Part shown: positions 6,324 to 13,260 of the stretch, piece after piece
Position numbering within the stretch: the stretch's first letter is position 1
Layout: each line of letters begins with the position of its first letter
Assembly (NCBI GenBank): GCA_900752425.1
Contig: CAADVE010000152.1
Coordinates: forward strand, 1 to 13,260
Source of the DNA: an uncultured Collinsella sp.
GTDB taxonomy: Bacteria > Actinomycetota > Coriobacteriia > Coriobacteriales > Coriobacteriaceae
Direction: 5' to 3'
DNA: 13,260 nucleotides
The notes under the pieces: model-generated
Database searches by the model: none
Seen by the model: the letters and a program-made list of their open reading frames with translations, nothing else
Told to the model about the DNA's origin: nothing
Made by a program: the position numbers and the translations under genes

Positions 6324-6358
6324 AATGTTGCATGAGGGACGGTCCCTTATGCCACATT
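6324..6358. repeat. GGGAC-type palindrome in the nadA-nadB gap
   Basis: Seen: 17-nt arms (6324-6340 and 6342-6358) match at 15 of 17 positions around a single central base, AATGTTGCATGAGGGAC-g-GTCCCTTATGCCACATT. It fills most of the 56-bp gap between nadA and nadB and ends just before the nadB ribosome site (6362-6370). The core GGGAC-GTCCC resembles the palindrome at 2940-2996. No T-run follows, so it is more likely an RNA-stabilising or dispersed repeat than a terminator. Confidence 0.75.
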
Positions 6359-6376
6359 ACAAGGGAGAGGATTCCT

Positions 6377-7753
6377 GTGGAAACCAAGCAATACCCCGAT
6401 ATGGAGTGCGACGTCGTCATTGCCGGCTGCGGCGTGGCGGGTCTGTACGCGGCCCTCAATCTGCCGACGAGCACGCGCGTGATCATGCTCTCCAAGGGCG
6501 CGGTCGATGAGTGCGATTCGATGCTCGCGCAGGGCGGCATCTGCGTGCTGCCCGAGGGCTCGGACTATGATGGCTTCTTTGAGGACACCATGCACGCCGG
6601 TCACTACGAGAACCGCCGCGAGAGCGTCGACATCATGATCCGCTCGAGCCGTTCGGTCATCAACGACCTGCTAGCGATGGGCGTGGATTTTGAGCGCAAG
6701 GCCGACGGCAGCCTCGACTTTACCCGCGAGGGCGCGCACAGCCGTCCGCGCATTGCCTTCCATGCCGACATTACGGGCAAGGAGATCACGACCAAACTGC
6801 TCCAGGCCGTTCGCAAGCTGGACAACGTGCAGATTTTGGAGCACGTGGCCATGACCGACATCCTGACGGGCGAGCGTGACGGCGCCACGGTGTGCACCGG
6901 TATCGTCGCCGTTCCCGTGGACGAGAACAACTCGGTTCGTCCCGCCGACGAGCTGGTAAATGCCGCCGAGGGCGCGCATGCCGGCGAGCCGTTTAAGATC
7001 CATGCCCGCCACACGCTGTGGGCAACGGGCGGCATCGGCGGCGTATACGACCATTCGACCAACTACCCGCAGCTCACGGGCGATGCCTGCTACATTGCTC
7101 AGGAGCATGGCATTAAGATGGAGCACCTGGACTACGTGCAGATTCACCCCACGGGGCTGTTCTCGCCGCAGCCGGGCCGCACCTTCCTGATCAGCGAGAG
7201 CTGCCGCGGCGAGGGCGCGATTTTGCTCAACGCCGCCGGCGAGCGTTTTACCGACGAGTTGCAGCCGCGCGACGTTGTCGCCGCCGCCATCCGCGAGCAG
7301 ATGAAGCAGGATGACACCGAGCACGAGTGGCTGAGCTTTGCCCCCGTCGAGCGCGACGTGGTGACCGGGCACTTTGCCAATATCCGCGCGCGCTGCCTGG
7401 AGGACGGCCGCGACATCTTGGACGAGCCCATTCCCGTTACGCCCACGCAGCACTACTTTATGGGCGGCGTGTGGGTCGACAAGGACGGCCACACCTCGAT
7501 GCTCGAGCTCTACGCCGCGGGCGAGACGGCCTGCAACGGCGTTCACGGCAAGAATCGCCTTGCATCAAACAGCCTGCTCGAGGCGCTGGTCTGGGGTCGT
7601 CGCGCCGCGTGGTACATGCGTACCGGCGAGTCGCTGGCCGTGGAGCAGGCGGGCGAGCCCGCGCTCGACGGGCGTCACCGCGCCTTGAGCGCCGACACCC
7701 TTGCAATCGATGATTTGGCCCGTGCCGCCGGCACGCAGGCCGTGGAGGAGTAG
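6377..7753 (+). CDS. nadB: L-aspartate oxidase (short form)
   Basis: NadB oxidises L-aspartate to iminoaspartate with FAD, feeding NadA; in anaerobes fumarate can be the electron acceptor. The 458-aa protein shows the FAD fold GCGVAGL (17-23) and SMLAQGGI (48-55). The catalytic residues are all present: Glu118 (FTREGAHSRPRI), His257 (QIHPTGL), Arg277 (SESCRGEGAIL) and His359 (TQHYFMGGV). The FAD signature AAGETACNGVHGKNRLASNSLLEALVWGRRAA spans about 380-411. The protein ends about 45 residues after this signature, so the helical C-terminal domain of the 530-540-aa enzymes of E. coli and B. subtilis is mostly missing; the stop is natural and nadC follows after 3 bp. The GTG start at 6377 is supported by AGGGAGAGG 6 nt upstream and by the position of the FAD motif. 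Confidence 0.96.
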   Translation: METKQYPDMECDVVIAGCGVAGLYAALNLPTSTRVIMLSKGAVDECDSMLAQGGICVLPEGSDYDGFFEDTMHAGHYENRRESVDIMIRSSRSVINDLLAMGVDFERKADGSLDFTREGAHSRPRIAFHADITGKEITTKLLQAVRKLDNVQILEHVAMTDILTGERDGATVCTGIVAVPVDENNSVRPADELVNAAEGAHAGEPFKIHARHTLWATGGIGGVYDHSTNYPQLTGDACYIAQEHGIKMEHLDYVQIHPTGLFSPQPGRTFLISESCRGEGAILLNAAGERFTDELQPRDVVAAAIREQMKQDDTEHEWLSFAPVERDVVTGHFANIRARCLEDGRDILDEPIPVTPTQHYFMGGVWVDKDGHTSMLELYAAGETACNGVHGKNRLASNSLLEALVWGRRAAWYMRTGESLAVEQAGEPALDGRHRALSADTLAIDDLARAAGTQAVEE

Positions 7754-7756
7754 ACC

Positions 7757-8617
7757 ATGAATCCCATTACCATGAAGCTCGTCGTCGATGATCTGATTCT
7801 GCAGGCTCTGCGCGAGGACATTACGTTTGAGGACGTGAGCACGGCGAGCGTGTGCCCCACGGCGCGCCCCGCCACGGTGGAGCTTATCGCCAAAGCCGAT
7901 GGCATCATCGCCGGCCTAGACGTGTTCTCCCGCACCTTTGAGCTGCTGGATCCGCAGAGCTCCGTGTTGTTCGATGTCTCGGATGGCGACGAGGTGCACG
8001 CCGGCGACCATGTGGGTCAGGTGCGCGGCGACGCGCGCGTGTTGCTTTCGGGCGAGCGCGTGGCGCTCAACTACCTGCAGCGCATGAGCGGCATCGCTAC
8101 TTACACGCATCGGATGGCGGCTGCGCTCGAGGGCACCAAGACCGTGCTTGTCGACACGCGCAAGACCACACCGGGCATGCGTGTGTTTGAAAAGGCGGCA
8201 GTCGAGATCGGCGGTGGCAGCAACCACCGCTATAACCTGTCGACGGCTGTCATGCTCAAGGACAACCACATCGACGCCGCCGGTGGCGTGACGCGTGCGA
8301 TCGAGATGGCGCGCGCCCATGCATCGTTTACCACGACGGTCGAGATCGAGTGTGAGAACCTGGACATGGTGCGCGAGGCTGTGGAGGCCGGCGCCGATAT
8401 CATCATGTTCGACAACATGACCCACGACGACATGGCTGCCGCGATTGAGCTTATCGCCGGCCGCGCCAAGACCGAGTGCTCGGGCAATGTGGATGCCAGC
8501 AATATCCGCGCCCTGGCTGATCTGGGCGTCGACTACATTAGCTCGGGGGCGTTGACGCACTCTGCGCCGATTCTCGACCTCTCGCTTAAGCACCTGCGTC
8601 TGCTGGACGGTAAATAA
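7757..8617 (+). CDS. nadC: Nicotinate-nucleotide pyrophosphorylase (carboxylating), quinolinate phosphoribosyltransferase
   Basis: NadC joins quinolinate with PRPP and removes CO2 to give nicotinate mononucleotide, the third step of NAD synthesis. The 286-aa protein has the usual length and motifs: DLILQALREDITFEDVST at the N-terminus, GERVALNYLQRMSGIAT (99-115), DTRKTTPGMR (133-142), the GGGSNHRYNLS loop (152-162), LKDNHI (167-172), and VEIECEN with ADIIMFDN in the barrel strands that bind substrate. It starts 3 bp after nadB and its TAA overlaps the ATG of the regulator by one base (TAATG), so the three enzymes and the regulator are one operon with coupled translation. Confidence 0.98.
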   Translation: MNPITMKLVVDDLILQALREDITFEDVSTASVCPTARPATVELIAKADGIIAGLDVFSRTFELLDPQSSVLFDVSDGDEVHAGDHVGQVRGDARVLLSGERVALNYLQRMSGIATYTHRMAAALEGTKTVLVDTRKTTPGMRVFEKAAVEIGGGSNHRYNLSTAVMLKDNHIDAAGGVTRAIEMARAHASFTTTVEIECENLDMVREAVEAGADIIMFDNMTHDDMAAAIELIAGRAKTECSGNVDASNIRALADLGVDYISSGALTHSAPILDLSLKHLRLLDGK

Positions 8618-9162
8618 TGAACGCCCGCGAGCGTCGCCGTGCCATCATGGCCGTGCTCGAGGGGGCCAAGGGGCCCGTATCGGGCAGCGCACTTGCTCGT
8701 GAGGTGGGTGTGAGCCGCCAGATTGTCGTGCAAGACATCGCCCTGCTGCGCGCCGATGGGCACGATATCGTGGCGACCAACCGTGGTTATGTGCTGCAGG
8801 AGGCCCCCAGCAGCCCCGCTGTGCCCACGCGCTTGGTCAAGGTTCGCCACAGCGTAGAGCAGGCAGGCAATGAGCTCACGAGTATCGTCGATGCCGGAGG
8901 CGCCGTGCTCAACGTGATCGTCAATCACCGCGTGTACGGTAAGATTACGGCCGACCTGGACATCCGCAATCGTCGCGATGTCGAGCGCTATCTGCGCGAT
9001 ATCGAGAGCGGCAAGAGCTTTCCGCTGCTGACGGTGACCAGCGGCTACCACTTCCATCGCATTGCGGCGGAGGATGAGCAAACCCTCGACGAGATCGAGG
9101 CGATGCTCAAGGAGAAAGGCTACCTAGCCGATTTAATGCCCTACGAGGATGATTTGTCCTAG
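8617..9162 (+). CDS. niaR: 3H-domain transcriptional repressor of NAD biosynthesis (NiaR/YrxA family)
   Basis: NiaR proteins repress NAD synthesis and niacin uptake genes, with nicotinic acid as co-repressor. The 181-aa protein has an N-terminal winged-helix domain of HTH_11 type (residues 6-60, with GSALAREVGVSRQIVVQDIALLRADG) and a C-terminal 3H domain. The metal/ligand residues of the 3H family are visible: His78 (VRHSVE), Glu86, His104 (VNHRVYG), and His145 and His147 (GYHFH). These align well with His79, Glu87, His144 and His146 of Thermotoga TM1602. It is the last gene of the nad operon, overlapping nadC by one base, so autoregulation through the dyad at 5210-5253 is likely. Family is secure; the ligand is inferred from the family and context. 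Confidence 0.93.
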   Translation: MNARERRRAIMAVLEGAKGPVSGSALAREVGVSRQIVVQDIALLRADGHDIVATNRGYVLQEAPSSPAVPTRLVKVRHSVEQAGNELTSIVDAGGAVLNVIVNHRVYGKITADLDIRNRRDVERYLRDIESGKSFPLLTVTSGYHFHRIAAEDEQTLDEIEAMLKEKGYLADLMPYEDDLS

Positions 9163-9197
9163 CCCGACACTGTCCCCAATTAGCTGCCCACGAATGC

Positions 9198-9237
9198 AAA
9201 AGGAGGCCTCCGCGGCGATGCGGAGGCCTCCTTTTTT
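9198..9237. terminator. Bidirectional rho-independent terminator between niaR and the ferredoxin gene
   Basis: Seen: GGAGGCCTCCGC (9202-9213) and GCGGAGGCCTCC (9220-9231) form a perfect 12-bp stem with a 6-nt loop. Six T follow on the plus strand (9232-9237), and four A precede it (9198-9201), giving four T on the minus strand. It sits between two convergent genes and so can end both the nad operon and the ferredoxin transcript. Confidence 0.95.
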
Positions 9238-9276
9238 GTGCACGGTGTACTTTTGAGTGTGCAGGTGGGGGAGTTG

Positions 9277-9462
9277 TTACTCCTCGACGATCTCGGTGAT
9301 CGCGCCAGCGGGGCAAGCGTCCTGGCAAGCGCCACAGGCGACGCAGGAGTCCTCGTCAGCGACGGTAGCGACGTCCTGGAGCTCCAGAACGCCAGCGGGG
9401 CAGGAGTCGACGCAAACGCCACAAGCGATGCACTCGTCGGCATCAATTACGGGATGAGCCAT
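9277..9462 (-). CDS. 2[4Fe-4S] ferredoxin (clostridial type)
   Basis: This is a small electron carrier for low-potential redox reactions in the anaerobic cytoplasm. The 61-aa protein has two complete cluster motifs CX2CX2CX3CP: Cys11, Cys14, Cys17, Cys21 and Cys40, Cys43, Cys46, Cys50. The two halves (DECIACGVCVDSCPAGVL and DSCVACGACQDACPAGAI) are the usual internal duplication. Length is normal for the family. MAHPVIDAD is the start because AGAGAGG lies just upstream at good spacing; a longer reading adds 22 unrelated residues. It is a single gene with its own promoter candidate and shares the terminator at 9198-9237. The redox partner cannot be told from the window. Confidence 0.96.
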   Translation of the reverse strand: MAHPVIDADECIACGVCVDSCPAGVLELQDVATVADEDSCVACGACQDACPAGAITEIVEE

Positions 9463-9523
9463 GGTAGTTTCCTCTCTGTTGACCGACGCTACAGGCGATG
9501 CGCGCCGGTTTGATTCGGGCAAA

Positions 9524-9551
9524 AACATACCACGGGAGCGACCGTTTGCAA
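9524..9551 (-). promoter_or_regulatory. Candidate promoter of the ferredoxin gene
   Basis: Seen on the minus strand: TTGCAA (9546-9551), a 16-bp spacer, and TATGTT (9524-9529). Each box matches the sigma-70 consensus at 4 of 6 positions. Transcription would start about 55 nt upstream of the ferredoxin ATG. No other pair in this stretch is as good. Confidence 0.5.
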
Positions 9552-9609
9552 TACCCTCTGACCGGCATCTTCATACCGTTCGCCGAGTATGCCAAGGTTT
9601 ACTAAAAAA

Positions 9610-9637
9610 TGCGCAGGTGGGGCCGTTGAGCTGCGCA
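9610..9637. repeat. Hairpin flanked by a longer imperfect dyad
   Basis: Seen: TGCGCAG (9610-9616) and CTGCGCA (9631-9637) are perfect 7-bp arms with a 14-nt loop. On the minus strand six T follow (9604-9609), which is terminator-like, but no minus-strand gene lies upstream. Partial symmetry extends outward on both sides to roughly 24-nt arms. It may be a further member of a dispersed palindrome family. Confidence 0.45.
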
Positions 9638-9684
9638 AATGTTAGCTAAAGGTGACTTGAAATATAGGGCGATTGAGCGTGCTT

Positions 9685-9857
9685 GCGGAAACCGCATCCC
9701 ATTATTTTGTCGAAAAACGGGTTGCAGTTTCCGGTTAGGCCCGCTAGCGGAAAATGCGAGCCGGTATCAGCTCTCAAAACGGGATACGGTTTCCGGTTGA
9801 GCCTTCAGACGGAAACTGCGACCTGGAATCCACGCTCAAACCGGGATGAGCTTTCCG
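9685..9857. repeat. Three tandem palindromic units, period 62-63 bp
   Basis: Seen: units at 9685-9734, 9747-9796 and 9810-9857. Each opens with (G)CGGAAA and a GC-rich stretch and closes with CGGGAT or CGGGTT followed by GTTTCCG or CTTTCCG, so each can fold as an imperfect hairpin. In unit 1, GGAAACCGCATCCC faces GGGTTGCAGTTTCC with 12 of 14 matches. Loops are A/T-rich, and two of them carry CTCAAA. Units are diverged rather than identical, so the array is old or the pairing is what is kept. They are of no family I can name. Confidence 0.8.
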
Positions 9858-9921
9858 CAAGACGGCCCCCAGGCACCCCCGGACGCAAACCTCAGCCATC
9901 TCTACATAGATCTCGATAGAT

Positions 9922-9980
9922 TTGCCGAGAACTCAATCAGCGCATCTACCTGCGCATTTAAGAACCTAAACTCTCGGCAA
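9922..9980. promoter_or_regulatory. 9-bp inverted repeat upstream of the dnaK promoter zone
   Basis: Seen: TTGCCGAGA (9922-9930) and TCTCGGCAA (9972-9980), perfect arms 41 nt apart, with a smaller nested pair GCGCA (9940-9944) and TGCGC (9951-9955). It directly precedes an AT-rich stretch with TAAGAAATCTTA (9981-9992), TTGACT (9999-10004) and TATATT (10014-10019). No -35/-10 pair has ideal spacing, so the exact dnaK promoter is unresolved. No CIRCE (TTAGCACTC-N9-GAGTGCTAA) or complete HAIR (CTTGAGT-N7-ACTCAAG) is present. Confidence 0.4.
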
Positions 9981-10063
9981 TAAGAAATCTTATATGAATT
10001 GACTTAGATTTTGTATATTCCGGCCCATAAGGGGATACACTACATCCTGAAAGACAAGCCGAA

Positions 10064-10093
10064 GCGCCGCGCGGCAGACCGCCGAGGCGGCGC
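10064..10093 (+). promoter_or_regulatory. GC-rich hairpin in the dnaK leader
   Basis: Seen: GCGCCGC (10064-10070) pairs with GCGGCGC (10087-10093), with an inner GCGG-CAGA-CCGC helix (10071-10082) stacked on it. It ends about 10 nt before the AGAGAGAGGG ribosome site (10104-10113), which stays free. It may protect the 5' end of the mRNA; a thermosensor role is not supported because the ribosome site is not in the stem. Confidence 0.5.
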
Positions 10094-10120
10094 GAACGCA
10101 AAAGAGAGAGGGAATTTCTA

Positions 10121-12013
<1,893 letters not shown>

Positions 12014-12015
12014 TC

Positions 12016-12858
12016 ATGTCCGCCCGTAAAGCTCGCACGGAGGCGGCTGCCGCTGGCGCCGCCCCCGTTGACTCTGAGGAGAAGGACGTGAAGATTCCCG
12101 TAGAGGCCGTCGACGATACCGAGGCCAACGAGGCCGAGGCCGCCGAGGCTGCCGAGAACCAGGTAGAGGATTCCAACAAGGAGGCGACGATGACCGAGGA
12201 CGAGATGGTGGAAGCTGCTATCCGCGCCGGTGAGGAAGCCGCCGACAACGACTTTAAGCTCAAGTTCGAGCAGGCCCAAAAGGAGCTTGCCGACGTGCGC
12301 AATGAGCTCGACGCTGCGGCAGAGGCTCAGAAGGCCGCCGAGGACAAGGCGAAGGACGCTACCGAGCGCACCGCCCGCCTGCAGGCCGACTGGGAGAACT
12401 TCCGTCGCCGCACCGCCAACGAGCGCCTTGCCGAGCGCGAGCGCGCGACCGAGAAGCTTGTCACCGCGCTGTTGCCGGTGATTGACGATATCGAGCGCGC
12501 GATCGACCATGCCCGCAGCCAAGAGCTTTCCGACGACTTTAAGCAGTTCGTCGATGGCGTTGACGCGGTACATGCCAAGCTGCTCGATGTGTTTGCGCAC
12601 GAGGGCGTTGAGCCCATCGACCCCAAGGGCGAGGCGTTTGATCCGCTTGAGCATCAGGCTGTGGGTCGCGTCGAGGACGCATCGCAGTACGACGAGACCG
12701 TCAACGACGTGTACCAGAAGGGCTACCGCATGGCGGATCGCATCCTGCGCTCCGCGATGGTGACGGTGACCTACGGTGGCGAGAAGCGCCCCGCACCGGA
12801 GCCCGAAGCGGCGCCCGAGGATGCTGCGGCCGATACGGCCGAGAGTACCGAGGAGTAA
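12016..12858 (+). CDS. grpE: Nucleotide exchange factor GrpE
   Basis: GrpE is a dimer that opens the DnaK nucleotide site to release ADP. From the ATG at 12016 the protein is 280 aa, longer than the usual 170-220, because of an acidic Ala/Glu-rich N-terminus of about 75 residues. A coiled-coil helix follows (FKLKFEQAQKELADVRNEL...QADWENFRRRTANERLAERE), then LVTALLPVIDDIERAI, EGVEPIDPKGEAFDPLEHQAV and the C-terminal beta-domain signature QKGYRMADRILRSAMVTV. An acidic, Pro-rich tail ends it. Three in-frame starts are possible: ATG 12016 (coupled to dnaK, GAGG 10 nt away), GTG 12088 (AGGAG 6 nt before) and ATG 12190 (AAGGAGG 5 nt before, giving 222 aa). The last has by far the best ribosome site. 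The start is therefore uncertain. Confidence 0.95.
   Translation: MSARKARTEAAAAGAAPVDSEEKDVKIPVEAVDDTEANEAEAAEAAENQVEDSNKEATMTEDEMVEAAIRAGEEAADNDFKLKFEQAQKELADVRNELDAAAEAQKAAEDKAKDATERTARLQADWENFRRRTANERLAERERATEKLVTALLPVIDDIERAIDHARSQELSDDFKQFVDGVDAVHAKLLDVFAHEGVEPIDPKGEAFDPLEHQAVGRVEDASQYDETVNDVYQKGYRMADRILRSAMVTVTYGGEKRPAPEPEAAPEDAAADTAESTEE
12178..12192 (+). promoter_or_regulatory. Strong internal ribosome site with in-frame ATG in grpE
   Basis: Seen: AAGGAGG (12178-12184), 5 nt, then ATG (12190-12192) reading MTEDEMVEAAI in the grpE frame. This is the closest match to the anti-Shine-Dalgarno in the window. It either marks the true grpE start or yields a second, shorter GrpE without the first 58 residues. 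The bases also encode Lys-Glu-Ala, so chance is possible in an acidic, Glu-rich stretch. Confidence 0.5.
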
Positions 12859-12863
12859 TTGAG

Positions 12864-12893
12864 AAGGGCCCCGGGGCAACACCCGGGGCCCTT
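12864..12893 (+). terminator. Terminator-like hairpin between grpE and dnaJ
   Basis: Seen: AAGGGCCCCGGG (12864-12875) and CCCGGGGCCCTT (12882-12893) form a perfect 12-bp stem with a 6-nt loop, 5 nt after the grpE stop. The following tract is only TCT after the TT of the stem (TTTCT), so termination may be partial. It would lower dnaJ transcription relative to dnaK and grpE. Confidence 0.75.
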
Positions 12894-12966
12894 TCTGGCC
12901 TAGTGCCATATGAAAGCATGAGCCGTCGTCTGCATGGACGGCGGACGTAACAGGAGAGGAGCTACG

Positions 12967-13260
12967 ATGGCTGCAGGCAAAACCTTCTATGACATCCTGG
13001 GCGTATCCAAGAGCGCCTCCGACAAAGAGATTAAGAGTGCGTTTCGCAAGCTCGCGCAAAAATATCACCCCGATGCCGGCGGCGACGAGGCCAAGTTCAA
13101 GGAGATTAGCGAGGCCTACGAGACGCTTTCGGACGAGAAGAAGCGCAAAGAGTACGACCAGATGCTCATGTTCGGCGGCATGCCGGGCGCGGGCGGCGCG
13201 TATGGCGGCGGCTACGGTGCCGGTGCGGGCGCCAGCGGCTGGGGCGACATCTTCGACAGC
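12967..13260 (+). CDS. dnaJ: Chaperone protein DnaJ (Hsp40), partial, cut by window end
   Basis: DnaJ delivers substrates to DnaK and stimulates its ATPase. The first 98 residues are present. The J-domain spans about residues 6-70 (FYDILGVSKSASDKEIKSAFRKLAQKYHPD...YETLSDEKKRKEYD) with the HPD motif at 34-36. A Gly-rich G/F region follows (FGGMPGAGGAYGGGYGAG), then GWGDIFDS, where a DnaJ zinc-finger protein would continue. The loop reads HPDAGGDEAKF. The ATG is supported by GAGGAG 5 nt upstream. It lies 108 bp after grpE, beyond the hairpin at 12864-12893; no convincing own promoter is seen in this gap, only a 6-bp hairpin GCCGTC/GACGGC (12922-12942). Without the C-terminal part, a CbpA-like protein without zinc fingers cannot be excluded. 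Confidence 0.94.
   Translation, partial: MAAGKTFYDILGVSKSASDKEIKSAFRKLAQKYHPDAGGDEAKFKEISEAYETLSDEKKRKEYDQMLMFGGMPGAGGAYGGGYGAGAGASGWGDIFDS

Larger units (their letters stand above)
9463..10120. other. 658-bp intergenic region between the ferredoxin gene and dnaK
   Basis: No credible gene is seen here. The region holds, in order, the ferredoxin promoter (9524-9551), an imperfect hairpin (9610-9637), three tandem palindromic units (9685-9857), a 9-bp inverted repeat (9922-9980), the AT-rich dnaK promoter zone (about 9978-10045) and the dnaK leader hairpin (10064-10093). A 78-codon open frame (9683-9919) merely runs through the palindromes. I found no tRNA fold and no CRISPR-like repeat-spacer pattern. 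Confidence 0.8.

Noticed and set aside
5990..6376. Upstream extension of nadB into nadA
   Set aside because: It overlaps the nadA reading frame and crosses the intercistronic palindrome; the FAD motif and ribosome site place the start at GTG 6377.
9685..9857. CRISPR array
   Set aside because: Units are diverged palindromes about 50 bp long with 12-13 bp between them, not identical repeats with unique spacers, and no cas gene is near.
9683..9919. 78-codon open frame upstream of dnaK
   Set aside because: It runs through the three palindromic repeats, has no ribosome site and no protein-like pattern.
10064..10093. RNA thermometer (ROSE/fourU type) in the dnaK leader
   Set aside because: The hairpin leaves the ribosome site single-stranded and no U-rich pairing to AGAGAGGG is visible.

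Overview
The window is about 13.3 kb of GC-rich bacterial chromosome and is almost fully coding. Gene content and style suggest an actinobacterium of the class Coriobacteriia, most likely Collinsella or a close relative. The clues are an operon nadA-nadB-nadC followed by a 3H-domain repressor, a dnaK-grpE-dnaJ cluster without a visible CIRCE or HAIR operator, nickel-hydrogenase maturation genes with NikR in an anaerobe-like setting, a 2[4Fe-4S] clostridial-type ferredoxin, and dispersed GGGAC-type palindromes. The taxonomic call is an inference from memory of such genomes, not a search result.

Left third, minus strand (1-4340). Read in the direction of transcription the order is trxA (thioredoxin), a terminator hairpin, a small His-rich protein of unknown function, nikR (nickel-responsive regulator with a His/Cys-rich N-terminal tail), a long GGGACAGG-type palindrome, hypF and hypC. 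HypF and HypC build the Fe(CN)2CO centre of [NiFe]-hydrogenases, and NikR senses nickel, so this block is a nickel/hydrogenase module. The remaining hyp genes and the hydrogenase must lie outside the window.

Middle, plus strand (4443-9162). A protein that looks like a catalytically degraded uracil-DNA-glycosylase fold comes first. Then comes the NAD de novo operon: nadA, nadB, nadC and niaR make quinolinate from aspartate and convert it to nicotinate mononucleotide, under a repressor of the NiaR family. A perfect 19-bp inverted repeat overlaps the nadA promoter and is the obvious candidate operator. A bidirectional terminator closes the operon and also serves the convergent ferredoxin gene.

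Right third (9277-13260). The ferredoxin gene is on the minus strand. A 658-bp intergenic region follows that carries three tandem palindromic units of about 50 bp, other dyads and the dnaK leader. The chaperone genes dnaK, grpE and dnaJ are on the plus strand, and dnaJ is cut by the window edge. DnaK, GrpE and DnaJ form the Hsp70 folding machine. A strong hairpin between grpE and dnaJ suggests that dnaJ is partly uncoupled from the first two genes.

Most of the window is core metabolism and housekeeping. I see no unmistakable new system such as a defence island, retron or CRISPR array. The items most worth following up are the small His-rich protein next to NikR, the NikR tail, the phased nad operator, the tandem palindromes ahead of dnaK and the degenerate UDG-like protein.
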